Below are positions 36,628 through 50,400 of a stretch of DNA of 64,000 nucleotides, in pieces. Each line of letters starts with the position of its first letter. Position 1 is the stretch's first letter. The DNA is taken from contig NZ_CP108381.1 of NCBI RefSeq assembly GCF_035956715.1, positions 2,666,001 to 2,730,000 of the forward strand, given 5' to 3'. Both the position numbers and the translations under genes were made by a program. The notes under the pieces were generated by a model, which had not been told where the DNA came from, searched no databases, and was given only the letters and a program-made list of their open reading frames with translations. This stretch comes from Nocardia sp. NBC_01329. Its GTDB lineage: Bacteria > Actinomycetota > Actinomycetes > Mycobacteriales > Mycobacteriaceae.

Positions 36628-37410
36628 TCACCCGGTGCGGACGGCGTACACCTCGTGCAGGTCGGTGCCCCGCAGACTCGGGTCCTGGCGTATCCGCGCG
36701 GACAACCCGTAGGTGCCGAGTAGTTCCCGGAACTTCGCCAGGCCGCCGTCGGTGTCGTGTACCTCCGCGACTACTGTGCGGATCCGGGGCCAGTCCTTTT
36801 CGGCGATACCGCGCAGCACATCCAGTTCCGCCCGCTCGACATCGACCTTGAGCAAGCCGATCTCGGCCCCCGGCCCGTGCGCAGCCAGGATCGCCGACAC
36901 CGTGGTCACCTCGACATCGATCTGCTCGCCCTGATGCAGACCGGCCGTGATGAGCGCGATCGCCTCGTCGTCCAACCCGCTGTTGCGCAGAAAAATCCGG
37001 GTGGCCTCGTCGTCCTCCGCGCGATCGGCGTACAGCCCGGAATTCGCCGGCGCCTGCGGGTACCAGGTGAGCGGAAGAATGCCCGGCTCGGCCCCGACCG
37101 CGGTGCGGACCGGTACCGCGTGCGGGACGTAGGCGGCCAGATTACGTTCCAGGCACCGGAAAGTCGCCGGAACCGGTTCGGCCGCGATCACCCGGGCACC
37201 GGGGCAGATATCGGCGAAGAGTATCGCGCTGAGCCCGATGTTCGCCCCGATATCGAGGACGATGTCCCCGGGCCGCAGCCCGGCGGCGGCCTGCCGGTAG
37301 AAACCCGTCGCCGAGGTGATCTCACCCCAGAGAAATCTCGCCTCGGCGGGGCTCGGGCAGTCGACCACCCTGCCGTCGTCGAGCTTGAGCGTCTGGTGTG
37401 TGTTCAGCAT
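36628..37410 (-). CDS. FkbM-family SAM-dependent methyltransferase
   Basis: A 260-residue methyltransferase. The SAM-binding loop is [33 protein letters not shown] (residues about 49-81), and the FkbM-type C-terminal motifs [19 protein letters not shown] and VVAEVHD follow. FkbM enzymes usually O-methylate hydroxyls on natural products or sugars. The ATG at 37410 overlaps the end of the NRPS gene by seven bases, so it is translationally coupled and probably tailors the peptide or its lipid. The target hydroxyl cannot be deduced. Confidence 0.88.
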   Translation of the reverse strand: MLNTHQTLKLDDGRVVDCPSPAEARFLWGEITSATGFYRQAAAGLRPGDIVLDIGANIGLSAILFADICPGARVIAAEPVPATFRCLERNLAAYVPHAVPVRTAVGAEPGILPLTWYPQAPANSGLYADRAEDDEATRIFLRNSGLDDEAIALITAGLHQGEQIDVEVTTVSAILAAHGPGAEIGLLKVDVERAELDVLRGIAEKDWPRIRTVVAEVHDTDGGLAKFRELLGTYGLSARIRQDPSLRGTDLHEVYAVRTG

Positions 37411-40400
37411 TCCTGCACGGCCCTTTCTATTACCGCACCGACAACGGCCAGTGCTTCCGGGTGGCTCAGCTCCAGGTGCCGGACATCGACCACCTGGTTG
37501 TGGATCTCGCCGGTCACATAACCCCGCCACGAGCCCGCCAGTGCGTCGTGATCGGCGTGGTCCTTTCCGGCGGTGAAGAAGTGCAGATCACCGTCGAAGA
37601 CCTCCGGCCGGTACCGGTCGGCGATCGTGGCGGCGGTCTCGAAACTCGTCATCACCCGATCCACCTGCTCGGCGCTGAACATCGCGGTCCCGAGCACCTG
37701 TTCCCGGATCACCGCCCAGGCTTGTTCGTGAGTATCGACGTTCACCTCGTCGCCGAGATCGAACAGTTCGCGCCAGCCGCCGAGCAGATCCGCCATCAAC
37801 TGTCCCGGCAGTCGATCCGGCACCGCCGCTGTGGTGGTGGGGTCACCGGACAGATCCACGGCACTGTCCAACAGCGCCAGCAGTGCGACCTCGGCGCCGG
37901 AGCGCCGGAGCCGAACCGCGACGGCGTGCGCGATCTGGCCGCCCAGCGACCAGCCGAGCAGGTGATACGGACCGTCCGGCTGTACCCGGCGGATCTCGGC
38001 CGCGTAGCGTTTGGCCAGCTGATCAACCGATTCCGCCGGGTCCGCACCGGCAACCACGTGCGGGTCCTGCAGACCATAGATCGGCCGATCCTCGTGCACG
38101 TGCTCGACGAGACCGCCGTAGAACCACGCCAACCCGCCCGCGGGATGCACGCAGAACAGTGGCGGCTTCGAACCGCCCGTCCGCAGCGGCAATACCACCT
38201 GCAGACCGGATCCGTCGTCGGCCTCATCGGCTCGCCGGGCCAGCGCCGCCGGGGTGGCATCGTCGAACATCCACGGCAGGGCGATCGTGACACCGCGTGT
38301 CTTCAGTTCGCGTACCACCATGGTCGCCAGCAGCGAGTTTCCGCCCAGATCGAAGAAACCGTCGGAGATCCCGACCCGCGCGACACCCAGGATCTGCGCG
38401 TACACCTCGCTGATCGCCGTTTCCGTCCCGGTCCGCGGGGCGACGAATTCGCTCGTGGCGATTTCGAAATCCGGTGCGGGAAGGGCTTTGCGATCGAGTT
38501 TGCCGTTGACCGTCAACGGCAGATCCGGCAGCACGGTGACCGTGGCGGGCACCATATAGCTCGTCAGTACCTCCGCGGCCGCCGCGCGGACCGCGACCGG
38601 ATCGATCTGCTGTCCGTCGACACCGACCACATAACCGATCAGCTGAGCGACCCCCTGCTCGTGCCGATGCACTGCCGCAGCCGCTCGCACCACGGCGGGA
38701 TGGCGAAGCAAGGCCGATTCGACCTCGCCCAGTTCGATCCGGTACCCGCGCAGCTGGACCTGGGCGTCGGCGCGACCGAGATAGCGCAGTTCCAGACCCC
38801 GATCCGAATGCTGCCAACTGCCGAGATCGCCCGACCGGTAGAGCCGGTCCCCGGCCGGGCCGAAGGGGTTCGCCACGAACCGGCCCGCCGTCGCACCGGG
38901 TGCGCCCAGGTAGCCCCGGGAGAGCTGGCCACCGGCGACGTAGATCTCCCCGGCCACTCCGATCGGGACCGGGCGCATCCGGTCGTCGAGTACGTAGACC
39001 CGCATACCCGGCAGTGGTGTACCGATCCCCGCCGCCATCGATCCGGTCGTCTCGCCGAATGTCACGTGCACGGTGGTCTCGGTGATCCCGTACATGTTGA
39101 TCAAGCGCGGCGCGCCGGGTTCGTGGGCGGCGAACCAGCCGGACAGCCGGGCGGGATCCAGCGCCTCGCCGCCGAATACGACATACCGCAGCGCGAGTCC
39201 GGCGCCGCCGCGCCCGGAGTTCCGGCGCTCCCTCTCGGCCTCGGCGAACCCGTAGAACGCCGACGGTGTCTGGCTCAGAACCGTCACGCCCTCGCCGACG
39301 ACGAGGTCGACGAACGCCTCCGGCGACCTGGACACCTCATAGTCGACCACCACCAGCCGTCCACCGGTCAGCAGCGCACCCCACATCTCCCACACCGCGA
39401 AATCGAAGGCGTAGGAGTGGAACATGGTCCACACATCGGCAGGACCGAGATCGAAACGCCCGCGAATATTGGTGAACAGGGTGCACGCCTCGCGGTGGCT
39501 GACCGTCACGCCTTTCGGGCGGCCCGTGGAGCCCGAGGTGTAGATCACGTAAGCCGTATTGTCCGGGCGGGCGTCGGGCAGCACCGGATCCGGTGCCACG
39601 GGGCTGCCCGCCGCGGCCTCATCCAGCAAGACGACCGGAGCCGCGAACTCGGGCACCGCCGATACTGTCTGCGCCGACGCCAGTACGGCCACCGGACGGG
39701 CGTCGTCGAGCACGAACCGCAACCGCTGCTCCGGATAGGCCACATCCAACGGCAGATAGCCGGCACCGGAACGAACCACAGCGAGCAGGGCCACCACCAG
39801 ATCGACCGAGCGGGAAAGCGCTACGGCGACCAGCGATTCCGGTCCGGCACCGTGCTCGGTCAGCCGAGCGGCGATCCGGGCGGCGCGCCGATCCAGTTCC
39901 GCGTAGGTCAGCGCCGAATGGCCGTCGGTCACCGCGATCGACTCGGGCCGGGCCGCGACCTGTTCGGCGAACAGCCGGACCAGAGTCGTATCGGCCACTC
40001 CGGCGCCGTCGGATCCGGCCGCGTCGAGCAGCGCGCGCCGCTGACCGGCGTCGACGAGCTCGATATCACCGACGACGACCTCGGGATCCGCCGTCACCTC
40101 CTCGAGAATCCGCACATAGGCCCGGGCGAACCGGTTCATCGTCTCTTCGACGAACAGATCCGTCGCGAAGGTCAGCCGGCCCACGAAGCCGCCGGGGTGG
40201 CCCGCCTCGTCGAATCGTTGCGAGAGCTTCACATTCAGATCGGCCTGCGCCTGTTCGAAACCGTTCTCGACCGGTTCGACGGTGAGATCGGACAACCGGA
40301 CCGCCGCACCGCTGAGGTTCTGGACGTCGAGTGTCACCTGATACAGCGGGAGATGCGCTGTCGAGCGGGGCGGGTTCAGCGCTTCCACGACCTGTTCGAA

Positions 40401-41409
40401 CGGAACGTCCGCGTGCGCCAGAGCCGCCAGATCGTTTTCCCTGGTGTCGGCGAGCAGATCGGCGAAGGGCTGCCGCGGCGAGACCCGGGTCCGCAGCACC
40501 AGCGTATTGACGAACATACCGACCAGATCATCGAGTTCACGCGCCCCACGACCGGCGACCGGGGTGCCGATCGCGATATCGCCGACACCGGACTGCCGGG
40601 CGAGCAGCACCGACAATGCGGTGTGCAGCACCATGAAGACCGTCGCGTTCGCCGCACGGGCGGTCGCCTCGATGCGCGCGTGCAGATCGGCGGAGATCTC
40701 GAATTCGACAGCACCTCCGCGCAGCGAGGCCACCGGCGGGCGGGGCAGATCGGTCGGCAACTCGAGCAGCTCGGGCAGTCCGCCCAGGGCCTGCTTCCAG
40801 AACCGCAGTTGCCGCGACACCAGCGACTCGGGATCGCGTTCGTCACCTAGTATCTCGTGCTGCCACAGCGCGTAATCGGCGTACTGGACCGGCAGCGCGG
40901 ACCACAGTGGATCGGCTCCCTGCCTGCTCGCCTCGTACGCCATCATCACATCACGGGCCAGTGGCAGCATCGACTGCCCGTCCGCACAGATGTGATGCAC
41001 GGTGATCATCAGTACGTGATCGCGGTCCCCTAGTTCGAAGAGCTCGACACGCAAGGGCGGTGCCTGCGTCACGTCGAACCCGGCGGTGACCGTCGCGAAA
41101 GCCCGCTGCATCAGCTGCTGTTCCGCGACCCGGACCGGGATCAGATCCGGTACGACCTCTTCCGCGGGGACCACCACCTGGTGTGGGGTGCCCTCGGCCG
41201 TCGGGAACTTGGTACGCAGTGATTCGTGCCGTTGCACGACCAGTGCACAGGCCCGGCGCAGGGCGTCGGTATCGAGTTCGCCCCGCAGCCTGATGACCAT
41301 CGGGATGTTGTAGGCACCTACCGAGGTGTCGAACTGGTTGAGGAACCACATCCGCTGCTGAGCCGGGGACAGGGGCACCCGTGCGGGACGGGTACGCGCG
41401 GCCAGCGGC
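37404..41409 (-). other. NRPS module 7: C-A-T-TE, Thr-activating
   Basis: Residues about 6819-8152. The C domain has HHICADG near 6956 (LCL type). The A-domain pocket reads D-F-W-S-V-G-M-V-H-K, a known Thr code. The carrier motif [11 protein letters not shown] is near 7840. The type I thioesterase has [16 protein letters not shown], the nucleophile in GWSLGG near 7970, a likely Asp in LLDSAVD, and a final His in [10 protein letters not shown]. Such domains release linear peptides or close a lactone. Confidence 0.87.
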
Positions 41410-44400
41410 GCCCGCTGTTCACGGCCGAGACCCGCCAGGTTCGCGGCGAGATCGGCCACCGTCTGTGCCTCGAACAGTTCCCGGACACCGACCCGGACAC
41501 CGGTCGCGGCGCTCAATTGCGCTGCCACCCGGGTGGCCGACAGTGAATTTCCGCCGAGATCGAAGAAGCCGTCCGTCGCGCCCACCTTCTCGATATCGAG
41601 AACGCGTTCGAAGATCTCCGCCACACACTGTTCGGCATCGGTGCGCGGAGCCACCCAATCGCGACGTGAGCCGAACTCGGGCGCCGGCAGAGCCAGGCGG
41701 TCGAGCTTTCCGCTCGTGGTGAGCGGCAGTTCGGGAAGCAGTGTGAAGGCTTCGGGCACCATATGCGCGGGCAGTTGCGCACGGACCGCCGTCTGCACGG
41801 CACCGAGGTCCACCGTCACGTCACCGGCCAGATACCCGGCGAGCCTTTTGCGGCCCTGTTCGTCGGCCCGCAGGACGACCACCGCGTGATCGACACCAGG
41901 GCAGCCGGCGATCACGGCTTCGATCTCCCCGAGTTCGATGCGCTGCCCGCGGATCTTTACCTGGAAATCCCGCCGCCCGAGATAGTCCAGGGTGCGATCG
42001 GGTGTCCAGCGCACGAGATCACCGGTGCGGTACATCCGTGATCCGGCCGCGCCGAACGGGTTCGCCACGAACGCGGCCGCCGTGGTGACGGGCCGGCTCA
42101 GGTATCCGCGGGCCAGTTGTACACCCGCGAGATACAACTCCCCGACCACGCCGGGGGGGACGGGTCGCAGCCACGGGTCCAGGACGAGCGCCTGGACCCC
42201 GCGCAGTGGTTCGCCGATCGTCACCGGGACGCCGGGCTCCAGCGGGCCGCTCATACAGGCCAGGATGGTGGCCTCGGTGGGACCGTAACCGTTCAGCAGG
42301 CGCCGCCCCGGCGCCCAGACGGCGACCGTTTCCGGTGTCACCGCTTCCCCGCCGGCCACCAGCACGCGCAGTGAATCCAGGCCCTGCGGTGACAAAGTCG
42401 CCAGCACACTGGGTGTGAGGAACGCGTGCGTCACCCGTTGCGTCCGGATCAGTTCCGCCAGTTCGGGGCCCCCGAACACCTCTGGTGGCGGCAGCACCAG
42501 CGTCGCGCCGTTGCTGTGCGCCAGCAGTACTTCGAGGATCAGGACGTCGAATCCGGGTGCCGAACCCTGCAGTACCCGCGACCCGCTGTCGACATCGAAG
42601 CGTCTCCGCTGTTCGGCGGCGAAATTCGCCAATCCCTCGTGCGCTACCGCCACGCCCTTGGGCACACCGGTGGAACCCGAGGTGTAAAGCACGTACGCGG
42701 TATCCCGGATATGGGGGGCGCGCACCCGGTGCGTGTCCGGAATCGGCCCCGCCGGATACGCGTCGATGGATTCGCGCACCGCCGGGTCGTCGAGCTCCAT
42801 CGTCCGTACCGAGTCCGGCAACAGGCCCCGCACGGATCCGCTCGTGAGCGCGACCCGGATACAGGCATGTTCGACCATGAGCGCGATCCGGTCGGCGGGG
42901 TTACGGGTATCGACCGGCACGATCGCGGCGCCTGTTCTGGTCACCGCCCACAGGCCGATCACGAATTCGAGGGACCGCGGCAGCGCCAGCGCCACGTTGT
43001 CGCCCGGGCCGACACCCCAGTCGATCAACTTCCGCGCCAGCCGGTCGGAACAGGCGTCCAGTTCCCGGTAGGACAGGGCGCGCCCGTCCGCGATCAGCGC
43101 GGCGGCAGCGGGATCGACCGCCGCGCCGGCCGCGAGCAGATCCGACATCGGGCGCGGCGCCTCGGCGAGACCCCCCGAGGCCTGCACCAGCTCCGTGCGC
43201 TCGTCGGCCGTGAGCAGATCGAGCGCGCCGAGCGGTAGGTGCGGGTCGGTGGCGATTGCGCGCAGCACGATGGCGAGGCGGGACGCGAGACCCGCTGCCG
43301 TGTGGTCGTCCACACGAGCTCGCTGGTAACGCACGCGGATGTGCAGTTCATCGGTCTGGTGCGCTTGCACCAGCAGCGGGTAGTGCGCGGCGTCGCGGCC
43401 CTCGGCCGAGACCACCCGCATACCGTCGATATCGGTCTCGCCGAGACCGCTGCTGTCGACCGGGTAGGACTCGAAGACCACCAGGGTGTCGAACAGCTGC
43501 GGAGTGTGCGCTGCCGCCATGATCTCGGACAGCTCGAGGTAATGGTGATCCAGCAGCCGGGTGTTGTCCGCCTGCAGCCGATCCAGCGCATCGGTGACGG
43601 TCAGGCTCCGCGTGACGTCGACGGCCACCGGAATCGTATTGATGAACAGCCCGATCATCGATTCCACACCCGCCAGATCGGCAGGCCGGCCGGAGACTGT
43701 GCTGCCGAAAGCCACTCGTTCGGTGCCCAGCAGATTGCCCAATACCACCGCCCAGGCGAACTGGACGATCGTGGCCATGGTGACCGCCCGGTCGCGGGCG
43801 AACTCGGTCAGTCGCTCGGTGGTGGCGTGCTCGATCACGATGGGCAGATCGATCGGGATGTCGGCCACCGTCGCGGAGTGTGCATCGCTGATCAGCGTGG
43901 GCTCGGTGGATTCCTCCAGGGCCTCCCGCCATACCCGCACCCCGGCGTCGTGGTCACGGCCGTCGAGCCACTCCAGATAGTCGCGATAGGACGGCGCGGC
44001 CGGCAGCAGGTCGGTGCGATCGCCCACCGCGTACAACCCGATCAGTTCCCGGGACAACAGCGGCAGCGACCAACCGTCGAGCAGAAGATGGTGTGCCGTC
44101 AATACGAGCCGGAAATCTCGCGGTCCCACCCGGACCGCGAGGAAACGCAGCAGCGGCGGATCGGCGGGATCGAATACCACCGCCCGTTCGGCTTCGATCA
44201 ACCGATCCAGTTCGGCGATATCCCCGCCGGTCTCGGCCCGGTACCAACGCGACGCCGTCGCGGCGGGAACTACCTGCGCGGCAACACCGTCGGCCGCCCG
44301 GGTGAAGGCCGCCCGAAGGTTTGGATGCCGTTCGAGCAGCGCACGCGCGGCTCGCTCGAGCCGGTTCTCGTCCACCGTACCGGCCAGGGTAAGTACCGAT

Positions 44401-47400
44401 TGCGCGGTGTAGACATCCAGTTCACCCGCGGCGAACTCGGCGTGGAACAGCAGACCCGCCTGCAGCGGTGCCAGCGACCACACATCGGTGAGCGGGCCGT
44501 AGCGGGTGGCGAAGGTATCGAGATCGGACTGGGTGACCGCGACGAGCGGGACGTCGGTGGGTGAGAGACCCCAGTCGTGGTCGGCCCGCGCCGCCGCGGC
44601 GATCTCGCGCACGGCATCGACCCAGTCGCCGGCGAGTTCTTCGACCTCCGCGCGATCGAGCAATCGCGAGGCGTAGCCGATATGCGCCGAGAGCACGGGT
44701 CCCGCCGGGGTATCGGTGGTGTTCACATCGATCGTGATCACCGCCGCCGCAGGCATATCCGGATCGAACGCTGCCCGCTGGTCGAACTCCTCGCCGGTCG
44801 GAACCCACGCCAGGCCCGACAGCGCGGCGATATCGACGCCGGCCCTGCCGAGATTGTTGAAACTGATCTGCGGTTCCGGTGCGGCCGCGAGCCGTTCCCC
44901 GGTAGCAGGATCGAGATAGCGGAGCAGACCGTAACCGATACCCTTGTCGGGGATGGCCCGCAACTGGTCCTTGACCGATTTCACCACCGCGCGCATATCC
45001 CCGGTATCGAGACCGGCCGGGTCGAGCGCTACCGGGTAGGCGCTGGTGAACCAGCCGACGGTACGGGAGAGATCCGCGCCCGGGGCGAGTTGCTCTTCCC
45101 GGCCGTGGCCCTCCAACAGGATCCGCGCGCTCGAAGGGGCGATACCGCGCCGCCCCCGCCAGCGAACCAGGGCGATTGTGAGCCCCGCGAGCAGCGCGTC
45201 GTCGGTGTTCCCGCGGGCGGCTTCGGGCACAACGTCCAGCAGGACCGACGTCACCTCGGTCGGCAGGGACACCGTGAGGTGCCGGACCGTCGCCTGGGTG
45301 TCGAGCGACGGGTCCAGTGGTGCCCGGCCCAGCAGCGGGTCCACGGCTTCACTCATTCGCTGCCACAGCTCGAATTCATCACCACGATCGCCGGCGGCAG
45401 CGGTCAGGGCATGCGCCCACCGGCGCATGGAGGTGCCCTGAGCGGGCAGTTCCGGACCGCTTCCCACGGCGATCTGCTGCCAGGCGGTCGCGAGATCGGG
45501 GAGCAGGATGCGCCATGAAACGCCGTCGACAGCCAGGTGGTGGATCACGATGAGGGCACGGCCCTCCGCTTCGACTCCCGCGGCCGGCAGCAGGCAGACG
45601 ATCTGCATCATCCGGCCCGCGGCCGGATCGAGGCGGTCCGCGGCCGCGGCCAGCGCTGCTTCGGCCACGGCGGTGAACCCGGTGCCGCCCGGTGCCTCGT
45701 CCGCCCGGAAAGTTCGCACGAGAATCGAATCCGTCGCGCCGACCGCGCCCACCGGCAGTACCCGCAGACACCGGCCGTGCAGCTGGGACCGCAACATATC
45801 GTGCTGGTCGAGCAGGGCCTGCACCGTCGCGGTGACATCCGCGATATCGGCGTCGCCGGGCAGCCGCACGAGCATCGACTGGGCGAATCTCCCGGCCGCG
45901 CCGAGCCGTTCCCCGAACCAGGTGACGATCGGTGTGCTCGGGATATCGCCGATACCACCACCCGGCAGTTCGGCGAGTGTCAGCTGGGCCGCGGCCTCGG
46001 CGACCTGAGCCAAAGCCCGCACGGTCCGGCGTTCGAAGATATTGCGGGCGCGGACGACCACGCCCGCGGCCTTCAGCCGGGCAGCCAGCTGGATCGACAT
46101 GATGGAATCGCCGCCCAGAGCGAAGAACGAGGTGGTCGCCCCCACCGTCGGCACCCCGAGCACATCCGCGAACGCCGCGGCGATCGTGCGCTCCAGATCG
46201 CCGACCGGCGCGACAGCGTCGGTCTCCCGCACCTCGAACACGGGTTCCGGCAGAGCTTTGCGATCCACCTTGCCTGTCGACGCGAGTGGCATCCGATCCA
46301 GCACGGTGATCGTCGCGGGCAGCATATGAGCCGGCAGTACACCCGCGAGCCGATTCAGCACAGTGGCCGGCTCGACCTCCGCACCGGGATCGCCGACGAG
46401 GTAGGCAACGAGCAGCGCCCGGCCGTCGGGACCGGGACGGCTGACCGTGACGGCGGAGGCGACGCCGGACTGGGCGACCAGCGCGGCATCGATTTCGCCG
46501 AGTTCTATGCGCTGCCCGCGGATCTTGATCTGGAAATCGCTGCGGCCGACGTACTCCAGGGTGTGCCCGACGGTCCAGCGCACGATATCGCCGGTCCGGT
46601 ACATCCGCGATCCCGGACCGCCGTACGGATTCGCCACGAACGCACCCGCGGTCAGTGCCGGACGGTTCAGATATCCCCGGGCCAGGGCACCGCCTGCCAG
46701 ATACAGCTCACCTGCCACGCCGACCGATACGGGCCGCAACCCGGCGTCCAGTACGACGGCCTGCGCGCCGCGGATCGGGCCACCGATATCGATCGGCCCG
46801 CCGGACCGCACCGGCGCGCTCATGGTGATGACGATCGTCGTCTCGGTCGGGCCGTAGATATTGTGCAACTGCCGCCCGGGCGCCCATGCGGCGACGAGTT
46901 CGGCCGGCACCATCTCTCCGCCCACTGCGAGTACGCGGACCGATTCGAGATCAGCGGGCGATACGGTCGCCAGCACACTCGGCGTCAGGAAGGCGTGCGA
47001 GACCTGATGAATCCGGATCAGCTGGGCCAGTTCCGCACCACCGAAGACATCCGCCGGCGATATCACCAGAGACGCTCCCGCAGCACAGGCCATCAATGCC
47101 TCGAGCAGTACTGCGTCGAAGGCCGGTGCTGCCACGTGCAGCACCCGCGCGGTCCGGTCCACGCGATAGTGGACCCGCTGCGCGGCGGCGAAATTCGCCA
47201 GTCCCTCGTGGGTGACCACCACACCTTTCGGCGTCCCGGTGGAGCCGGAGGTGTAGATCACGTAGGCCGCATCCTCGACCCGGGTGCGGCGCCGGACCGC
47301 AGCGGTATCGAAAAGACCGGGCTGCGTCCCGATCTCGGCGACGGTCTCCGGATCGTCGAGCACCGTCCATTCGATATCGCCGGGCAGCGCCGTGAGTGCG

Positions 47401-50400
47401 GCCCCGACCGTGAGACCGAAGGCCGCCCCGGAGTCGGTGACCATATGGGTCATCCGCTCCCGCGGGTATCGCAGATCCACCGGGACGAAGGTGGCACCGG
47501 TCTTCGTGATCGCCCACATCGCGATCTGGTATTCCACCGACCGCGGAATTGCCAGCGCGATATACGTACCGGGGCCCGCGCCTCGGGACAGCAGATATCC
47601 GGCCAGCATCTCCGATCGCCGATCGAGTTCGGCGTAGGTCAAGGTTGCGTTCTCACCGATCAGCGCGACTTCCGCAGGGTGCGCCGTGACCGCGGCCGCC
47701 AGCAGATCCGGCAGCAGACAGGGAGTTTCGGCATTGTCACCGGTGGCCGGCACCAGCTGCCCGGCCTCCTCCGGCGTGAGCAGATCGATACTGCCGACAA
47801 CGCCGGCCGGATCGGCGGTGACCGTCTCGAGAATCCGCACGAACCGCTCGGCCAGCGCCTGCGCGGTCCCCGGGCCGAACAGATCTATGGCGTAGAGGAT
47901 CTCACCATCGATGCCCACATTGCGATCGCCCTCGGTCTGCTCGTTCAGCAGAACGGTGAGATCGGTCTTGGCCTGCGCGATCCCGGGGTCGAGCAGTTCC
48001 ACGCCCACACCCGGAAGTTCGAAGCGCGCCGACCGGGTGTTCTGCAATCCGAACATCACCTGGTACAGCGGTGTGTAGGCGGTCGACCGGGGGCGATCGA
48101 GCGCGTCGACGAGCCGTTCGTAGGCGACATCGGCGTGGCCGAGCGCGGCGATATCGACGCCGCGCACCTCGGCCAGCAGCTCGCGGAAGGATCGATCCTC
48201 GCGGACCCGGGTGCGCAACACGACGGTGTTGACGAACATTCCGACCAGATCGTCGAACGCCTCATGGCCTCGACCGGCGACCGGGGTGCCCACCGAGACA
48301 TCGTCGGTGTGCGCGGTGCGGGCGAGCAGGATCGCCAGCGCCGTGTGCAGGACGACGAAGACTGTCACACCTTCCTCGTGCGCCAACCGGACGACGGCGT
48401 CGTGCAGCTGGGGTGGGATCCCGAACCGCACGCTGCCACCGGCCGTGGTGACGACGGCCGGGCGCGGGCGGTCGGTGGGCAGGTCCAGTAGTTCCGGTGC
48501 GTCGCCGAGAACGTCTTTCCAGTAGGCGATCTGCCGGGATATCAGCGACTCGGGATCATCCTCCGCGCCGAGCCGCTCCTGCTGCCAGAGCGCGTAGTCG
48601 CCGTACTGCACCGCCAGCGGTTGCCACTGCGGTTCCCGCTGCTGCACCCGTGCGCCGTAAGCGGTGAACACATCCCGGGCCAGAGCGGGCACCGAGGCAC
48701 CGTCGGCCGCGATGTGGTGCACCACCAGAACCAGCGCGTGCTCACCGGTTCCGGTGCGGTACAGCCGGGCCCGGACGGGGACCGATTCCGCCACGTCGAA
48801 GCCGGTCTCGGCCACGCGCCGGATGAGGTCGGCCAGGTCGGCTTCGCTGCCCACCTGTTCGACGGCGGGCAGCAGCTCCGACGGGTCGGCCGGGACGTCC
48901 CGGACGACCTGGCACGGTTCACCGTCGACCGTCGGATACACGGTCCGCAACGGTTCGTGCCGGACCGTCACGTCCAGGAATGCCGCGCGCAACGCATCGA
49001 TATCCAGCGGACCGGTCAGCCGGGCCGCGAAACAGATGTTGTACGCGGCCGAGTCGGTGTCGTACTGATTGAGGAACCACATCCGGCGCTGGGCGGCCGC
49101 CAGGGGGACAGTCGCCGGGCGCGCGCGGGCCGTGGGCGGCAGGACCACAGCGCGGTTCCGGTCGGCGAGCCGTTCGGCCAGTCCGGCGATCGTCGGCTCG
49201 TCGAAGATATCCCGGATACCGACCTCGATACCCAGCGCGGTTTCGGCACGGGCCGCGATCCGGGCCGCCGACAGCGAGTTGACGCCGACCTCGAACAGGT
49301 CGGCGGTCACGCTGACCCGGTCGGATCCCGTGAGATCGGCGACGATCCCGGCCAGTACCGTTTCCCGCTCGGTACGCGGGGCCACGAACTGCGCACCCTC
49401 CTCGAACACGGGCCGTGGCAGTGCCGAACGATCGAGTTTGCCGTTGGCGGTGAGCGGGATCGCTTCGAGCACCTGCACAGCCGCCGGTACCAGATAGCCC
49501 GGCAGCGTCCGGGCGATCCGGTCGCGGAGCTCACGGCCGGTGGCCACTGCGCCGGGCGCGAGTGTCACGTAACCGGCGATCCGTTCGGTCGTCGCGACGA
49601 CGACCGCCCGGGCGACTTCCGGCAGGTCGCGCAACGCGGCCTCGATATCGCCGGGCTCGACCCGCTGGCCGCGGACCTTGACCTGGAAATCGCCCCGGCC
49701 GGCGAACTCCAGATCGCCGGACCTCGTCCAGCGGACCAGATCGCCGGTCCGGTACAGCCGCTCCCCCGGTGCACCGAACGGATGCGGCAGGAACGCGGCG
49801 CAGGTGAGATCGGGACGCCCGTGGTAACCGCGAGCGGTCTGGACGCCCGACACGTACAGTTCGCCGACCACGCCCAGCGGCACGGGTCGCAGTCGGGAGT
49901 CCAGCACGTAGACCCGCATACCGGCGACCGGCCGGCCGATCGGCACGGTCGCCCGGGCACTTTCCCCGGGCAGGCACCGGTGCGCGGTGACAACCTCGGC
50001 TTCGGCCGGCCCGTACCAGTTCACGACCTCGGCGCTGCCGAATACCTGCGCGGCCCGATCGGCGGTGCGCTGTGCCAGCGCCTCACCGGCGGCGAACACC
50101 CGCCGGACGGAGGGCATCGGACTCTCGGCGGTGTCGAGCAGGACATCGAGCATCGACGGTACGAAATGCACCGTGGTGATCCGGTGCTCAGCGACAAGTT
50201 TCGCCAGGTATGCGGGGTCTCGGTGACCGTCCGGTGCGGCGAGCACGATCCGAGCCCCGGTCTGCAGCGGCCAGAACAGTTCCCACACCGCGATATCGAA
50301 GGTGATGGGTGTTTTGTGCAGGACCACATCGGACCCGTCGTGCGGCCACTGCCGCTGCGCCCAGGCCAACTGGGCGACCGTCGCGGTATGAGTGAGCGCG

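Noticed and set aside
37398..48491. Very long plus-strand open frames opposite the NRPS gene (about 1000 codons each)
   Set aside because: They are mirror frames of a high-GC coding strand. Their translations are rich in His, Arg, Gly and Gln and lack domain motifs, while the minus strand encodes clear NRPS domains throughout.
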